Source: Bugula neritina (Eukaryota > Bryozoa > Gymnolaemata > Cheilostomatida > Bugulidae). From it: a stretch of 60,000 bases of DNA. The DNA lies in the NCBI GenBank assembly GCA_964035545.1, contig OZ037765.1:35107504-35167503 (forward strand), written 5' to 3'. The notes beneath the pieces were generated by a model. That model saw only the letters and a list, made by a program, of their open reading frames with translations, searched no databases and was not told the origin of the DNA. The position numbers were made by a program, and so were the translations under genes. Shown piece by piece: positions 47,901 to 59,112 of the stretch (within the stretch, counting starts at the first letter, position 1; each line of letters starts with the position of its first letter).

Positions 47901-50900
47901 ACAGAGTAGAGTATACAGAGTAGAGTATACAGAGTAGAGTATACAGAGTAGAGTATACAGAGTAGAGTATACAGAGTAGAGTATACAGAGTATACAGAGT
48001 AGAGTATACAGAGTATACAGAGTAGACAGAGTATACAGAGTATACAGAGGAGAGTCTACAGAGTATACAGAGTAGACAGAGGAGAGTCTACAGAGGAGAG
48101 TATACAGTGTGAACACAACTCTAACAAGTAGAGAGAGAGGAGACATCTCAACTGGTCTGATGAGTTTGAGAGTTTCCTACAAGAAGCTGCCAGAAGAAGC
48201 TGTCAGCACGAGATGACGTATGACTCACGCCGTGCCAACTTGTCACCAACTGGTTCTCTTCCCTCAGGAGGCAGAGCTGGGAAAAGTGAATCAACGTTAA
48301 CCAACTGCAACTCTTAGAAAGCCCGTGTCCAACATTACAGCTAGCAGAGACGTGTGGCTGCCAAACAGCTTGTAAGATGACAGCTGATTGGCTGCGACAC
48401 GCAGTTGGCAGTCAACTGCATCTCACTAACTACTCATTTCTCACTCAACTTTGACGCAACCAGACAGTAGTGAAGTGAAGTTTCTGACGGCAAGTAAAGT
48501 GTGTGGACTGAGAAGTGGGAGGAGCTATGCACAGGAAGTGTGTGGGTTTCCTGCAGACGAGAGAAAGATGATGAATAGAGATGCTGTGACACTGTGGGTG
48601 TGATGGATTGCAGACGTCTTAAGACAGTTCTGGAATGTTCCATGTCAAGTATTACATCATCAGATGACAAGATTTGCCAAGGAAAGTTTCATAAAAACTA
48701 TCAGCCATGTTTCATACTCAACTGTTGAGGGGAAAGTTAGTTACTATTCTTAAGATATTCTGCTAGAAACACGACCCAGAATACCTGAGAGATGACTCGC
48801 TGTACGTCTGCTACACTGTAGCCTGAGTTCTCTGCTACACCGTAGCCTGAGTTCTCTGCTACACCGTAGACTGAGTTCTCTGCCTTAGCCCTAAGCCTCT
48901 TGCCAATACACGACTTAGGAGTTGTCGCTTCCACTTCTGAGTCAGCGAGCAATGTTGGCTGGCAGCAGAGGTGATCTCCTGAGGGCAGACAGCAGGTTTG
49001 ATGGCGGCAGCGTTCACTAAACACCAACAAGTGACATAATATTATGATGAATATATACCATTACTATATACTGTACTGTGACACAGAGTAGAAGTACATG
49101 TAAGATATACTGTACTGTGACACAGAGTAGAAGTACATGTAAGATATACTGTACTGTGACACAGAGTAGAAGTACATGTAAGATATACTGTACTGTGACA
49201 CAGAGTAGAAGTACATGTAAGATATACTGTACTGTGACACGGAGTAGAAGTTACTTCACTATTTATGTCTGGCAGGAAATCAATCAATTATCAAAAATTT
49301 AAGGAATAATAACTGTCAGGAGAAGAAAGTGTGAACACACGACCGTACAGTGAAGGCAGACAGACAGACAGACAGACAGAGAGAGAGGAGGTGATGGATT
49401 ACACAGACAGACAGACAGACAGCACCCAGACACATGAATTTAACTCCTCTACATCACACGACACTCAGAGTGAATAAATCACCACAATATATAATATATG
49501 ACCTGCTCAACACACCACAAAATATTTACTTGATTCTCAATAGACTTTCTCCACAGTTTCTATTTCCACACCATGTCGCGTCACGTTACAACACGTCATG
49601 TCACGCCACACCACGTCATGTCATGTCACAGCACGTCACGTCACAGCACGCCACGTCACAGCTGAACTTACTTGTGGTGCTGCCGAGTACGCAGACAGGA
49701 AGTGAGGGACTGTTGAATTATGGGACAGGTACAGACTCTGTTTCCAGAAGGAGGATGGGGGGCGGAAGGGTGGATACTGGCCCCTATGGGGTCAACCTAC
49801 ACAAGTTATAGTCATAAGTTACAGAGTGGAGATAACTCCTGAATATATACACAATACTAATAGTACTAACAGTGTATATATTATATATGATATAGTACTA
49901 ACAGTATACATATTATATATGATATAGTACTAACAGTATATATATTATATATGATATAGTACTAACAGTATATATATTATATATGATATAGTACTAACAG
50001 TATGCATATTATATATGATATAGTACTAACAGTATATATATTATATATGATATAGTACTAACAGTATATATATTATATATGATATAGTACTAACAGTATA
50101 TATATTATATATGATATAGTACTAACAGTATATATATATTATATATGATATAGTACTAACAGTGTATATATTATATATGATATAGTACTAACAGTATATA
50201 TATATTATATATGATATAGTACTAACAGTATATATATTATATATGATATAGTACTAACAGTATATATATTATATATGATATAGTACTAACAGTATATATA
50301 TTATATATGATATAGTACTAACAGTGTATATATTATATATGATATAGTACTAACAGTATATATATTATATATGATATAGTACTAACAGTATATATATTAT
50401 ATATGATATAGTACTAACAGTATATATTATATATGATATAGTACTAACAGTATATATATTATATATGATATAGTACTAACAGTATATATATATTATATAT
50501 GATATAGTACTAACAGTATATATATTATATATGATATAGTACTAACAGTATACATATTATATATGATATAGTACTAACAGTGGGCGTGGTCTGTGTGGCG
50601 GATTGTGTCAGCTCTGCGTCTGTCTGTGCCATCCTCTCTACTCCTCCCGGGACACCTGATGGCGTTCGAACTTCCTGTTTTCCTGATGTTTCCTGTTGCA
50701 CGCAGACTGCAGGGCTTAGCCGAGGTCCCACAGCTTCCTGTTTGGGTTGAGGGGGTTTAAACGAGACTATCTGGTCTCTTAGTCTTTCAGAAGACATCTG
50801 CAAACAGCAGTTCAATTTAAATAAAATTATAAACAAAATTTTTAGTAACTGAAAGTATTTTATAAAATACTTTCATCTCCGACCAATCAAAGTGACCGAC

Positions 50901-53900
50901 TCATCAATGCTTGGCAGGAGTACCTGGTACTGAGTGTCAGTAGCAGACGTATGCTGAGAGTACCTGGTACTGAGTGTCAGTAGCAGACGTATGCTGAGAG
51001 TACCTGGTACTGAGTGTCAGTAGCAGACGTATGCTGAGAGAACCTGGCACTGAGTGTCAGTAGCAGACGTATGCTGAGAGTACCTGGTACTGAGTGTCAG
51101 TAGCAGACGTATGCTGAGAGTACCTGGTACTGAGTGTCAGTAGCAGACGTATGCTGAGAGTACCTGGTACTGAGTGTCAGTAGCAGGCGTATGCTGAGAG
51201 TACCTGGCACTGAGTGTCAGTAGCAGACGTATGCTGAGAGTACCTGGTACTGAGTGTCAGTAGCAGACGTATGCTGAGAGTGTTTGGCTCGTAGCTCCGC
51301 CTCCTCCACTCTCCTCCTCGCCAGCTCCACCCTCCGTCTCAGTCTCCACTGGTACAGGATGTCACTCTCTGCGTCAGCCTGTCTGCTGCCTCTGTTCACC
51401 TTGTCTGCAGTGATGACTGGCCTAGTCTCTGAAGTGAGCAGACAGAGAAACAGGTTGGAACTCATTGGAAAACTATGAGGTAATTACAAGTAAGGACAAC
51501 TTTTCAAAACGAGAGTGTATACTGAATCTGGTTACCTGATGGAGGAATATACAAGCTACAAGCTACTAGTTACTAGTTACTATTTACTACCTACTAGTTA
51601 CTAGTTGCTATTAGTTATTACTAACTACTAGTATGAGCAGAGAAGTATACTGACTGTTAGACACAGTGTCTCTGTACAGTACTGGTCTCACACTATCCTC
51701 TTCAGGTGTGCTGTGATACACGTGTTTATAATCAGTGCGAGTGAGAGATGAGAGAGACGAGACATCACTGGTACCAACCCCGTCTGACGAGACAATGCCG
51801 TGTGACGCTACAACGCCGTGTGACGAGACAGTACTAGGACTTGCATCACTGAGAGAGAATAAACACATTACGTAACCTTCACCCATATAATAATATAATA
51901 AACTATTCCATCAACTTGTTCAGAATAACTGACTAGATTGACTAACCGTAACAAAGTCACCACCTAAATGTGGTGTTTTATATGTTTTCTATTTCAATGA
52001 CCTTCACCCTGGGTATGCAGACCTGGGTACACACTGGGTATGCAGACCCGTGTATTGTGGCTAGGCTACTATTACTGGGAGAACAACTCCCAACTCTAAC
52101 AAAACATTCCACATTTCCTTAAACAATACAGTATATAATATATATAATATATAGAGAGGGCAGGCACCTTTGTTCTAATAGCTGATTGGTTCTCTCCACA
52201 AGGGCTTTAGTCTTTGGGGTGGAAGGCTCAAAACTGATCCGCTTACCTCCCTACAATAGACTTCCTTATAAGAGCATTATATTGATTCAATATCTCACAT
52301 ATTCATTCTAACTATTTAACAGCCAACATCCTCTAGACGTGGGAGGTCTTGCCGTTTACAAACAATTGATGAGGAATTATCCCCCCTGCTGAATCTGATG
52401 AGAAGAACTATTGCAGAGTTACCTTGGGTGTGTCTGACACTCTGGTAGGAGTGCTACTGTCGCTGGACACACAGAGCTCTCCGCTACTCTCCCGTGTGGC
52501 TGCCACACTAGAGTTCTGGTCCCCAACTCCTTCTGAACTGCTAGCAAAGTCTATTTTAGCCTGAGCACCACCACTGCCAGACTGTGTGGGCCCAGTAGTC
52601 GTCCCCCACCAGAACTCACTGTGAGAGGGCGCTCTGCGGTCTTCCCTTCTCCGGGGAGGGGCGGTACGAAACCGCCTCAAATACCTGTCCAGGAGAAAGA
52701 GAGCTAAATACACTCTAGTCCACACACTAACAGCTAGCAGTGCAGCACAGCTAGCAGTGCAGCACAGCTAGCAGTGCAGCACAGCTAGCAGTGCAGCACA
52801 GCTAGCAGTGCAGCACAGCTAGCAGTGCAGCACAGCTAGCAGTGCAGCACAGCTAGCAGTGCAGCACAGCTAGCAGTGCAGCACAGCTAGCAGTGCAGCA
52901 CAGCTAGCAGTGCAGCACAGCTAGCAGTGCAGCACAGCTAGCAGTGCAGCACAGCTAGCAGTGCAGCACAGCTAGCAGTGCAGCACAGCTAGCAGTGCAG
53001 CACAGCTAGCAGTGCAGCACAGCTAGCAGTGCAGCACAGCTAGCAGTACAGCACAGCTAGCAGTACAGCACAGCTAGTGGTTAAGAAGATGTAATTATGA
53101 CTCACTTAGAGAGAATGCTGTCGTCGGCAGCAGAAGGTGATATCTGAGACTGGCTGGACGCTACTTTCCCCTCTTCACTACAGAAATCAGTTTACAGATA
53201 ATGAGTATAGAAACACACAGGGGAGACAATCTACTCAGCAATACACAGGGGAGATAATCTACTCAGCAACACACAGGGGAGATAATCTACTCAGCAATAC
53301 ACATGGGAGATAATCTACCAATAAATGAATAATAGATACCTGAAAATGGAGGGTTTATCTGAAGAAGGCCACGACTCATCAAACTTGAGGGTGGAGGGAG
53401 GACTGGGGGTCGGGTGGTTGGGGAGACCCTTCTCAGTGTCGTAGACGTAGTCTGTCTGTCTCATGTACACCTCAGTCTCAGGAGTGACGGGCTGCTTCGT
53501 ACCCGACTCCTTTTCCGGGAGTCTGTGGGGACTCATTGCTATCTGCACATGAACAGTAAAGACACTACAAATAGTTGAGACAATTCTTACAGCTTATAAC
53601 TCTTACTCTTAGTACTAATACTATCACCACGATAATCAGTAATCGCTATTATAATTAGTGCTAATGCTAGTAAAATTGAGTGGCATAAGGTGTGCATCAT
53701 GTATGAGTATTAACGTATTAATATTTAAATTACTATTAAACTTAATAAAAATGTTATTATTAATATGATCATGTGTGAATTATTGTCGTTATGATTATCA
53801 CTATCGTATCAGTAATGAATAATTATAATATATTTATTAATTTATACTATTATATTTAACAAGCTATTAATTATTACTTACTTCTTTTTGTTTTTCAGAT

Positions 53901-54007
53901 AGCTGTCGAGGCTCTGTTGGAATGTAGAAAGCTTTTACTAATGCAGGATCATTGAAATAGGATGAATAATTTGGCATAACTTTAGCCTTTGAATTGGGTG
54001 AAAACAT
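41950..54007 (-). CDS. Disordered 729-aa protein, 14 coding exons, possibly PROSER3-like
   Basis: Exons (minus): 54007-53882, 53542-53340, 53177-53106, 52684-52423, 52250-52168, 51848-51655, 51428-51244, 50797-50579, 49796-49672, 49016-48785, 48276-48229, 45922-45601, 43816-43738, 41989-41950. All 13 junction phases agree and the total is 2190 nt. The start is MFSPNSKAKVMPNYSSYF. The best conserved-looking block is DDSILSKYLRRFRTAPPRR with FWW ~15 residues later (residues ~128-160), then KRISFEPSTPKTKALVERT. This recalls proline and serine-rich protein 3, but from memory only. Further on: a basic helix (YQWRLRRRVELARRRVEE), two coding minisatellites (exons 10 and 12) and a final charged coil (VELRRKRDLLLLKLNYSRR). 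Probably a scaffold; localisation unknown. Confidence 0.72.
42045..42660. repeat. 15-bp minisatellite, GTAACACAGCACAGG
   Basis: About 40 copies in the last intron of the minus-strand gene. A ~330-bp block of variants appears twice in the same order, so the array also grew by larger duplication. Confidence 0.93.
42830..43682. repeat. Long TATAC / TACAC pentamer array
   Basis: CTATACTATACTACACTATA-type steps over ~850 bp, same intron. Long ORFs across it are by-products of the missing stop codons. Confidence 0.93.
43850..44115. repeat. GGATATAGAGAGGGGGTA minisatellite, G-rich
   Basis: Units of about 26 bp with GAGGGGGTAGGGGGAGTGGA, in the intron between exons 12 and 13. Confidence 0.85.
44440..44737. 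repeat. 16-bp minisatellite, TATGTTATAGTATGTG
   Basis: About 18 copies with GTGTGT and TTATTG variants. Confidence 0.9.
44785..44872. repeat. GA-rich simple repeat
   Basis: GAGAGAGAGGAAGGA and GGGGGGAGAGAG steps. A second GA-rich stretch lies at 46443-46500 in the next intron, after a run of 15 C bases. Confidence 0.85.
45185..45552. repeat. 16-bp minisatellite, TGTGACTATATGACTG
   Basis: About 23 copies in the intron after exon 12. The TGTGACTATGTAACTG variants are identical to the array at 28672-28912. Confidence 0.92.
45622..45850 (-). repeat. Coding minisatellite, 24 bp, peptide SSHDQLPA
   Basis: Lies in exon 12 of the minus-strand gene (45922-45601). Eight units encode SSHDQLPA with A/V/F/T variants; the reading frame is kept because the unit is 24 bp. 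Confidence 0.85.
46615..48105. repeat. 1.5-kb array of 9-bp unit GTATACAGA
   Basis: Largest array in the window, in the intron between exons 11 and 12. GAGTATACA units mixed with GAGTAGAGT, GAGTGTACA and GAGGAGAGT insertions in a higher-order order. GTATAC is palindromic. Confidence 0.95.
48805..48880 (-). repeat. Coding repeat, 24 bp x 3, peptide AENSGYGV
   Basis: Exon 10 of the minus-strand gene encodes AENSVYGV, AENSGYGV and AENSGYSV in a row. Confidence 0.85.
49066..49253. repeat. 39-bp minisatellite, 5 copies
   Basis: Contains TACTGTACTGTGACACAGAG; lies in the intron just upstream of exon 10's acceptor (minus). Confidence 0.92.
49850..50580. repeat. 31-bp AT-rich minisatellite ending at a donor site
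   Basis: About 24 copies with ATATATGATATAGTACTAAC. On the minus strand every copy carries CTGTTAGTACTATATC, the same bases that form the donor of exon 8 (ACT|GTTAGT at 50578). Confidence 0.93.
50915..51286. repeat. 40-bp minisatellite containing exon 7's end and donor
   Basis: Nine copies. The first (minus strand, 51283-51244) is coding sequence ending ACTCAGTACCAG; the rest repeat that tail, the CAG|GTACTC donor and intron bases. Confidence 0.94.
52735..53074. repeat. 17-bp minisatellite, CAGCTAGCAGTGCAGCA
   Basis: About 20 nearly perfect copies in the intron between exons 3 and 4 of the minus-strand gene. GCTAGC is palindromic. Confidence 0.95.
53205..53322. repeat. ~34-bp repeat, GGGGAGATAATCTACTCAGC, 4 copies
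   Basis: In the intron between exons 2 and 3 of the minus-strand gene. Confidence 0.88.
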
Positions 54008-54561
54008 GGTACAACTGATAAATATCAATTGATTAGATACTGCTCTTGTACTAAAAATGTTTTATTCAGGCTCAATACCAATTATTTATCTTATCTATCA
54101 ACATAAAGTCAAGATGAAGAAGAACTAAAGATAGTATCGCACAGTAAATGTAATACTAATACTAGTAATAGTTATTGTGATTGTAAAAATGGGTTGGCCA
54201 TAACCTTGGATTTGAACTTGGTGCGTGGCCTATTGTAACACCAAATCTACTTAAAAATTTTGCTCAACATTTAATTCAATCGATGCATTGAAAAAATGAA
54301 TTCTAATTTTTTTGTTGTATTGATTTCAAAAACAATTTATTTCATATTTTATGTTGAGAAAAACTTGACTTTGATACTAATAAAAGACCGCAAATGAATT
54401 AGGTATAATATTACTAATCACATTTTTTTTGCATTTCTGTGTACTTCGTCGAGGATACTACTTCTTTACTAACAATAACAATCAATTTAAATATTAACCT
54501 CAAGTGTTTGGATTCAATTTTAGAACTTTCTTACTGGCCATTAACATTTATTAAATTTAGA
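54008..54561. promoter_or_regulatory. Probable shared promoter between the minus-strand gene and PFDN2
   Basis: The 554 bases between two divergent start codons hold no other ORF. The 5' UTRs of both genes must lie here. A possible SINE fragment interrupts it at 54185-54245. Confidence 0.4.
54185..54245 (-). repeat. Possible tRNA-derived SINE fragment
   Basis: Minus strand has GTTCAAATCC (B-box-like) and TTGGTGTTACAATAGG in place of an A-box. Weak, degenerate match. Confidence 0.25.
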
Positions 54562-57500
54562 ATGGCTACGGAGACCAAAAGCAAAGTGCCAAATCAAGAA
54601 CAAATAATAAATGGATTTAATCAATTACGAAATCAACAAAGACAAATCGTTATGAAGATTTCCGAAATCACAGATGAAAGAAAGGAACACCAGTAAGAGC
54701 ACTAGTTTATTAAATTGTTTTTAAGGAAAATTAGGCAGTCACTGCGTTTAAGCTGAATGTTTTAAAATTTATCCGTAGAAAATACTATGCTAAGCCTAAT
54801 ACTAATAGTAATACTAATAGTCATACTAAATCTAATACTAAGTCTAATAGACTAATACTAATAGTTATAGTAATAGCCAATACTGCAATAAGCAATACCT
54901 GTCGATACCTGTCGATGTTATTTCCACACTGGACCTCCCTAGAGGGAAGAAGGGGTGTGCCTCATATAAAAAACTAAGTTGTCAGTACTTGGGCAGTAGT
55001 CTGAAAAGTGTTAACATTCTTGTGCAGATTAACTTAACAGGCTAACTAGCCTGTCTATGTGTGATCAGTGCTGATCCTCATATCTCTTATCATTCTTGGG
55101 AGAAAACTGTAAAGATACCCATTCCTGTTCGTATAGGTTATACTTATACTTATACGTTATAGACGTACTCATAGTCATAGTAAAAGTAAATATAATACTT
55201 ATATAAATGTAGATACTAATACAATTAATATTACATTTACTGAGTGATACTAATAAAATTTAGTAGTTTAAGTAATAAATATAATAGTAATGATTTTGAA
55301 TATATTTATATAAGGTCATCATAATGATTATGGTAATACTAGTAGGTCTAGGATAACTGGATAAATGGTTTCATCCCGGATAGATGCTTCCCAGTTAGAG
55401 GCTAGGCTAAGTTTGCCACTTGGATGCTATTTTTATTTTGATACCTGTATATAACTGTTGTATTGATTGCTAAATAGCTACTGTGCTTATAGCTATAATA
55501 GCTAATATAAGCTATTTGTAATAATAGTCCTACTTTCACGGATTTGTGTGGGACAAACAAAACAGTAATATATTAATAAAAGGCACTATCTTTAATGATT
55601 ACTTAATAACTAAATAACTTCAGACAGCAAGAAGTATAGAACATGCAGAAAAATGAGTCAATGCAGGTCAAAGGAATTTATTTATGTGCTAAATAACAAG
55701 CAATTGATCCTAGTTTAATTAAATATAGGTATATTTCAATAATATTCAAATAAATTGCACATAAAATATATATTGTACCAAAATAAATAATCTATGTAGG
55801 AAGCGTTTATGTGGGAAATTTAGCTTAGTGTCTAACTGGAATGACACTGGATAAAAGAGACGACTTTTACTTTTGCTTCTAGTTTTACTTTTAGTTTTAT
55901 TAAATCTAATGCTTTGAAATACTGTCAATCTTAGTCTTGGAGTTACTTTTTACTCTTGCAGTGTTGATGACTTACACTTGCACAGTTACTGTTACAGTAT
56001 CAATTCCAATTCTCAATTAACATTGTTATGATATTCACATTGAATTTGATGATCATTTGATGATTATGATACTAATATGGTAATTACTCGTTAAGAGTTT
56101 GCTTAATTTGGACCAAGTTTGGCTTAATATATTGGCTGTACCAGGATCTGAATTTAGTGGGTCAGCTGTTGATATGTCGTCTCTCTCACTGAGTTATTAC
56201 TATGAGTATATATTTGATTTTCCTAATGGATATAAGGCCAAATACTTTAACTCGTGTTCTAATCATCCTGAGAATGTTCATTGCTGTGATTTCAGTGGGA
56301 GTTGATAAGCTCTCTATTAAGATGATTAGATATTAAAAGCAAGTGTTGTTATAATTGGTTTAATAGATTATTATAACAGCATTTTGAAATTATTTAACTA
56401 GTAAATACCATTTGACATATTATATATACTTATTGTGTTTCCCCGAACACTTTGTATATGGCTGATGAGTTAGTAGGATGTAGACCTAGTTGACATAAAC
56501 TTGAGTGTGATATCTTCTATTGTTTCTTTACCTGCTGCTGTTTGTTGTGAGACTTTACCTGCTGTGTTTGTTGTGAGACTTTACCTGCTGTGTTTGTTGT
56601 GAGACTTTACCTGCTGTGTTTGTTGTGAGACTTTACCTGCTGTGTTTGTTGTGAGACTTTACCTGCTGTGTTTGTTGTGAGACTTTACCTGCTGTGTTTG
56701 TTGTGAGACTTTACCTGCTGTGTTTGTTGTGAGACTTTACCTGCTGTGTTTGTTGTGAGACTTTACCTGCTGTGTTTGTTGTGAGACTACCTGCTGTGTT
56801 TGTTGTGAGACTTTACCTGCTGTGTGTGTTGTGAGACTTTACCTGCTGTGTTTGTTGTGAGACTTTACCTGCTGTGTTTGTTGTGAGACTTTACCTGCTG
56901 TGTTTGTTGTGAGACTTTACCTGCTGTGTTTGTTGTGAGACTTTACCTGCTGTGTGTGTTGTGAGACTTTACCTGCTGTGTTTGTTGTGAGACTTTACCT
57001 GCTGTGTTTGTTGTGAGACTTTACCTGCTGTGTTTGTTGTGAGACTTTACCTGCTGTGTTTGTTGATAGGATGGTGTACGAAACACTGAAAGACACTGAG
57101 AAGGACAGAGCTTGCTTCAGAATGGTGGGCGGAGTCTTGGTTAAACTGACAGTTGGAGAAGTTGTGCCCTCTCTACAGAACACTATTGAGCAGGTGAGTG
57201 GCTCAATTCAGAGTATTCGCTCAGTTACTCATTCACTCACTCTCTCACTAACTCACTCTCTCTCTCATTCACTCACTCTCTCACTAACTCACTCTCTCTC
57301 TCACTCACTCATTCACTCACTCTCTCACACTCTCACTCTCTCACTAACTCATTCACTCACTCAGTCAGTTACTCACTAACTCACTCACTCATTCACTCAC
57401 TCTCTCACTCTCTCACTAACTCACTCTCTCACTCACTCTCTCTCTCACTCACTCATTCACTCACTCTCTCACTCTCTCACTCACTCACTCACTCACTCTC

Positions 57501-58211
57501 TCACTCTCTCACTAACTCATTCACTCACTCTCTCACTCTCTCACTAACTCACTCTCTCACTCACTCAATCACTCACTCACTCGCTCATTCTCTCTCATTC
57601 ACTCACTCGCTCGCTCGCACGCTCACTCGCACACTCACACACTCACTCTCCATTAATCGCTCATCCATATATTTATTAATTTATAGATGGGTAAACTGTT
57701 AGATATATTTATAGATGGGTAAACTGTTAGATATATTTATAGATGGGTAAACTGTTAGATATATTTATAGATGGGTGAACTGTTAGATATATTTATAGAT
57801 GGGTGAACTGTTAGATATATTTATAGATGGGTAAACTGTTAGATATATTTATAGATGGGTAAACTGTTGGATATATTTATAGATGGGTAAACTGTTGGAT
57901 ATATTTATAGATGGGTAAACTGTTAGATATATTTATAGATGGGTAAACTGTTAGATATATTTATAGATGGGTAAACTGTTGGATATATTTATAGATGGGT
58001 AAACTGTTAGATATATTTATAGATGGGTAAACTGTTGGAGATGTTTGACAAGCAACTAGAAGAAAAGGGCAAGGAGCTATTAGAATACAGAGAGAAACAT
58101 GACCTCAAAATACAAGGCGAAGGGACAAATCCCGGCCCTTCACAGCCCAGCACTGATGTGGCAGCAAAAGGTGACAGTTCAAAGTCAACTGGCGTCCTGG
58201 TGACATCATGA
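54562..58211 (+). CDS. PFDN2: Prefoldin subunit 2, 147 aa, 3 exons
   Basis: Exons 54562-54692, 57070-57193 and 58023-58211; phases 2 and 0, total 444 nt including TGA. The protein matches PFDN2 from end to end: NQEQIINGFNQLRNQQRQIV, ETLKDTEKDRACFRMVGGVL, KLTVGEVVPSLQNTIEQ, KQLEEKGKELLEYREKHDLK and the C-terminal STGVLVTS (human ends SSAGVLVS). It is a beta-type prefoldin subunit: two helices form a coiled coil around a central beta hairpin. Six subunits make the cytosolic jellyfish-shaped co-chaperone that passes nascent actin and tubulin to the CCT chaperonin. Length is close to the human 154 aa. Introns 1 and 2 carry minisatellites that run up to the acceptors. Confidence 0.96.
54693..56515 (+). 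other. PFDN2: PFDN2 intron 1, non-repetitive part
   Basis: AT-rich sequence with short TAATAC/TAATAG runs (54795-54870 and 55140-55260). I see no gene in it. Confidence 0.6.
56520..57065. repeat. 26-bp minisatellite ending at PFDN2 exon 2
   Basis: About 20 copies containing TTGTGAGACTTTACCTGCTG. The last unit runs into TTTGTTGATAG, the acceptor of exon 2 at 57068-57069, so the acceptor has evolved in or next to the repeat. Confidence 0.94.
57215..57652. repeat. TCAC/TCTC simple-sequence array
   Basis: ACTCACTCTCTCAC-type steps with CATTCACTCA, starting ~20 bases after the PFDN2 exon 2 donor. Confidence 0.92.
57655..58036. repeat. PFDN2: 28-bp acceptor-site minisatellite before PFDN2 exon 3
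   Basis: About 13 copies. Each contains TTTATAG followed by ATGGGTAAACTGTT, which is the acceptor plus the first 14 bases of exon 3; the last copy is the real exon. Unit length is not a multiple of three. Confidence 0.95.
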
Positions 58212-59109
58212 GCTGATGACTCAGATCCATAGAGGAGACGTCATTCTCGGACACTTGCTAAATGCATGACTCATCACTCAGCGCCATATTCTCAAGTGAC
58301 TCATATTTCCACTGAGTAACTCATGACTGACTCCATCTCTAAATACCTCTGAAATCAGGCATTGAATTAGTACATTACATAATGATCACCAATTAGTAAC
58401 AAGCAATCAACTGCGTCTTAATAATGTTCTTTTTACGTTGAAGGATATTTATTTGATATGGACATGTTTTACCATAAATATAAAAGGTAAATTGTACTCT
58501 TCATGTAAAATATACTGATGCTTCACTCTGCTCTCTGGTTGACTTGCAGTTATTTCATTGTTAGTTATGTTCTAGATTATTCTTGGGATATAAACATTAT
58601 ATTCAAGGTGAGAAGTACCCATAATGCAGTTGAGATGTACTTCCTTCCACAGCTGGTGATGAGACTTAGTAACATGAGTCAGTTTACTTGAGGTGATGGT
58701 ATAGCCTTGCAGTTGTGTTGAAACTTTGTGAAGTTGTAGGAGTTATGTTATCATTTGAATGCCTAAACGCCCTAACGCTTAATGTGCAACTATTTGGAAT
58801 TTTGTTGAGTTTGTAGATTACACAGTGATATTCTGCAGCTTGTATATTACACAGTGATATTCTGCAGATTACAAAGACGTTATTGTTACAATATACACAA
58901 AGACATATTTATTTATAAAAGTTCAACACAGAAAATAATATTAGTGACTAGTAATAGCATTTTCTGTGGTAGCTTGAGCAAAGTATATGATGGTACTCAG
59001 GGAAGAAAGAGAGGAAACTTGTACTGTGAGTTGAGTTACTGTTTCAGTTTGAGTCTACTGAGTCTCTGGGGTTCTGTTCACAGATATTTCTATTTGCAGT
59101 CAGTAAAAC
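58212..59109. other. Convergent 3' region between PFDN2 and the next gene
   Basis: Contains the PFDN2 3' UTR and a minus-strand AATAAA (58913-58908) that could end the gene at 59.2 kb and beyond. No clear plus-strand AATAAA was found after PFDN2. Confidence 0.5.
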
Positions 59110-59112
59110 TTG

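Noticed and set aside
46629-48146. 505-codon minus-strand ORF
   Set aside because: Product of the 9-bp array, which is a multiple of three and stop-free in that frame; intronic.
48971-48978. Acceptor CCCTCAG for exon 10 of the minus-strand gene
   Set aside because: Would give the wrong phase after exon 9 and a stop; the acceptor at 49018-49017 restores the frame.
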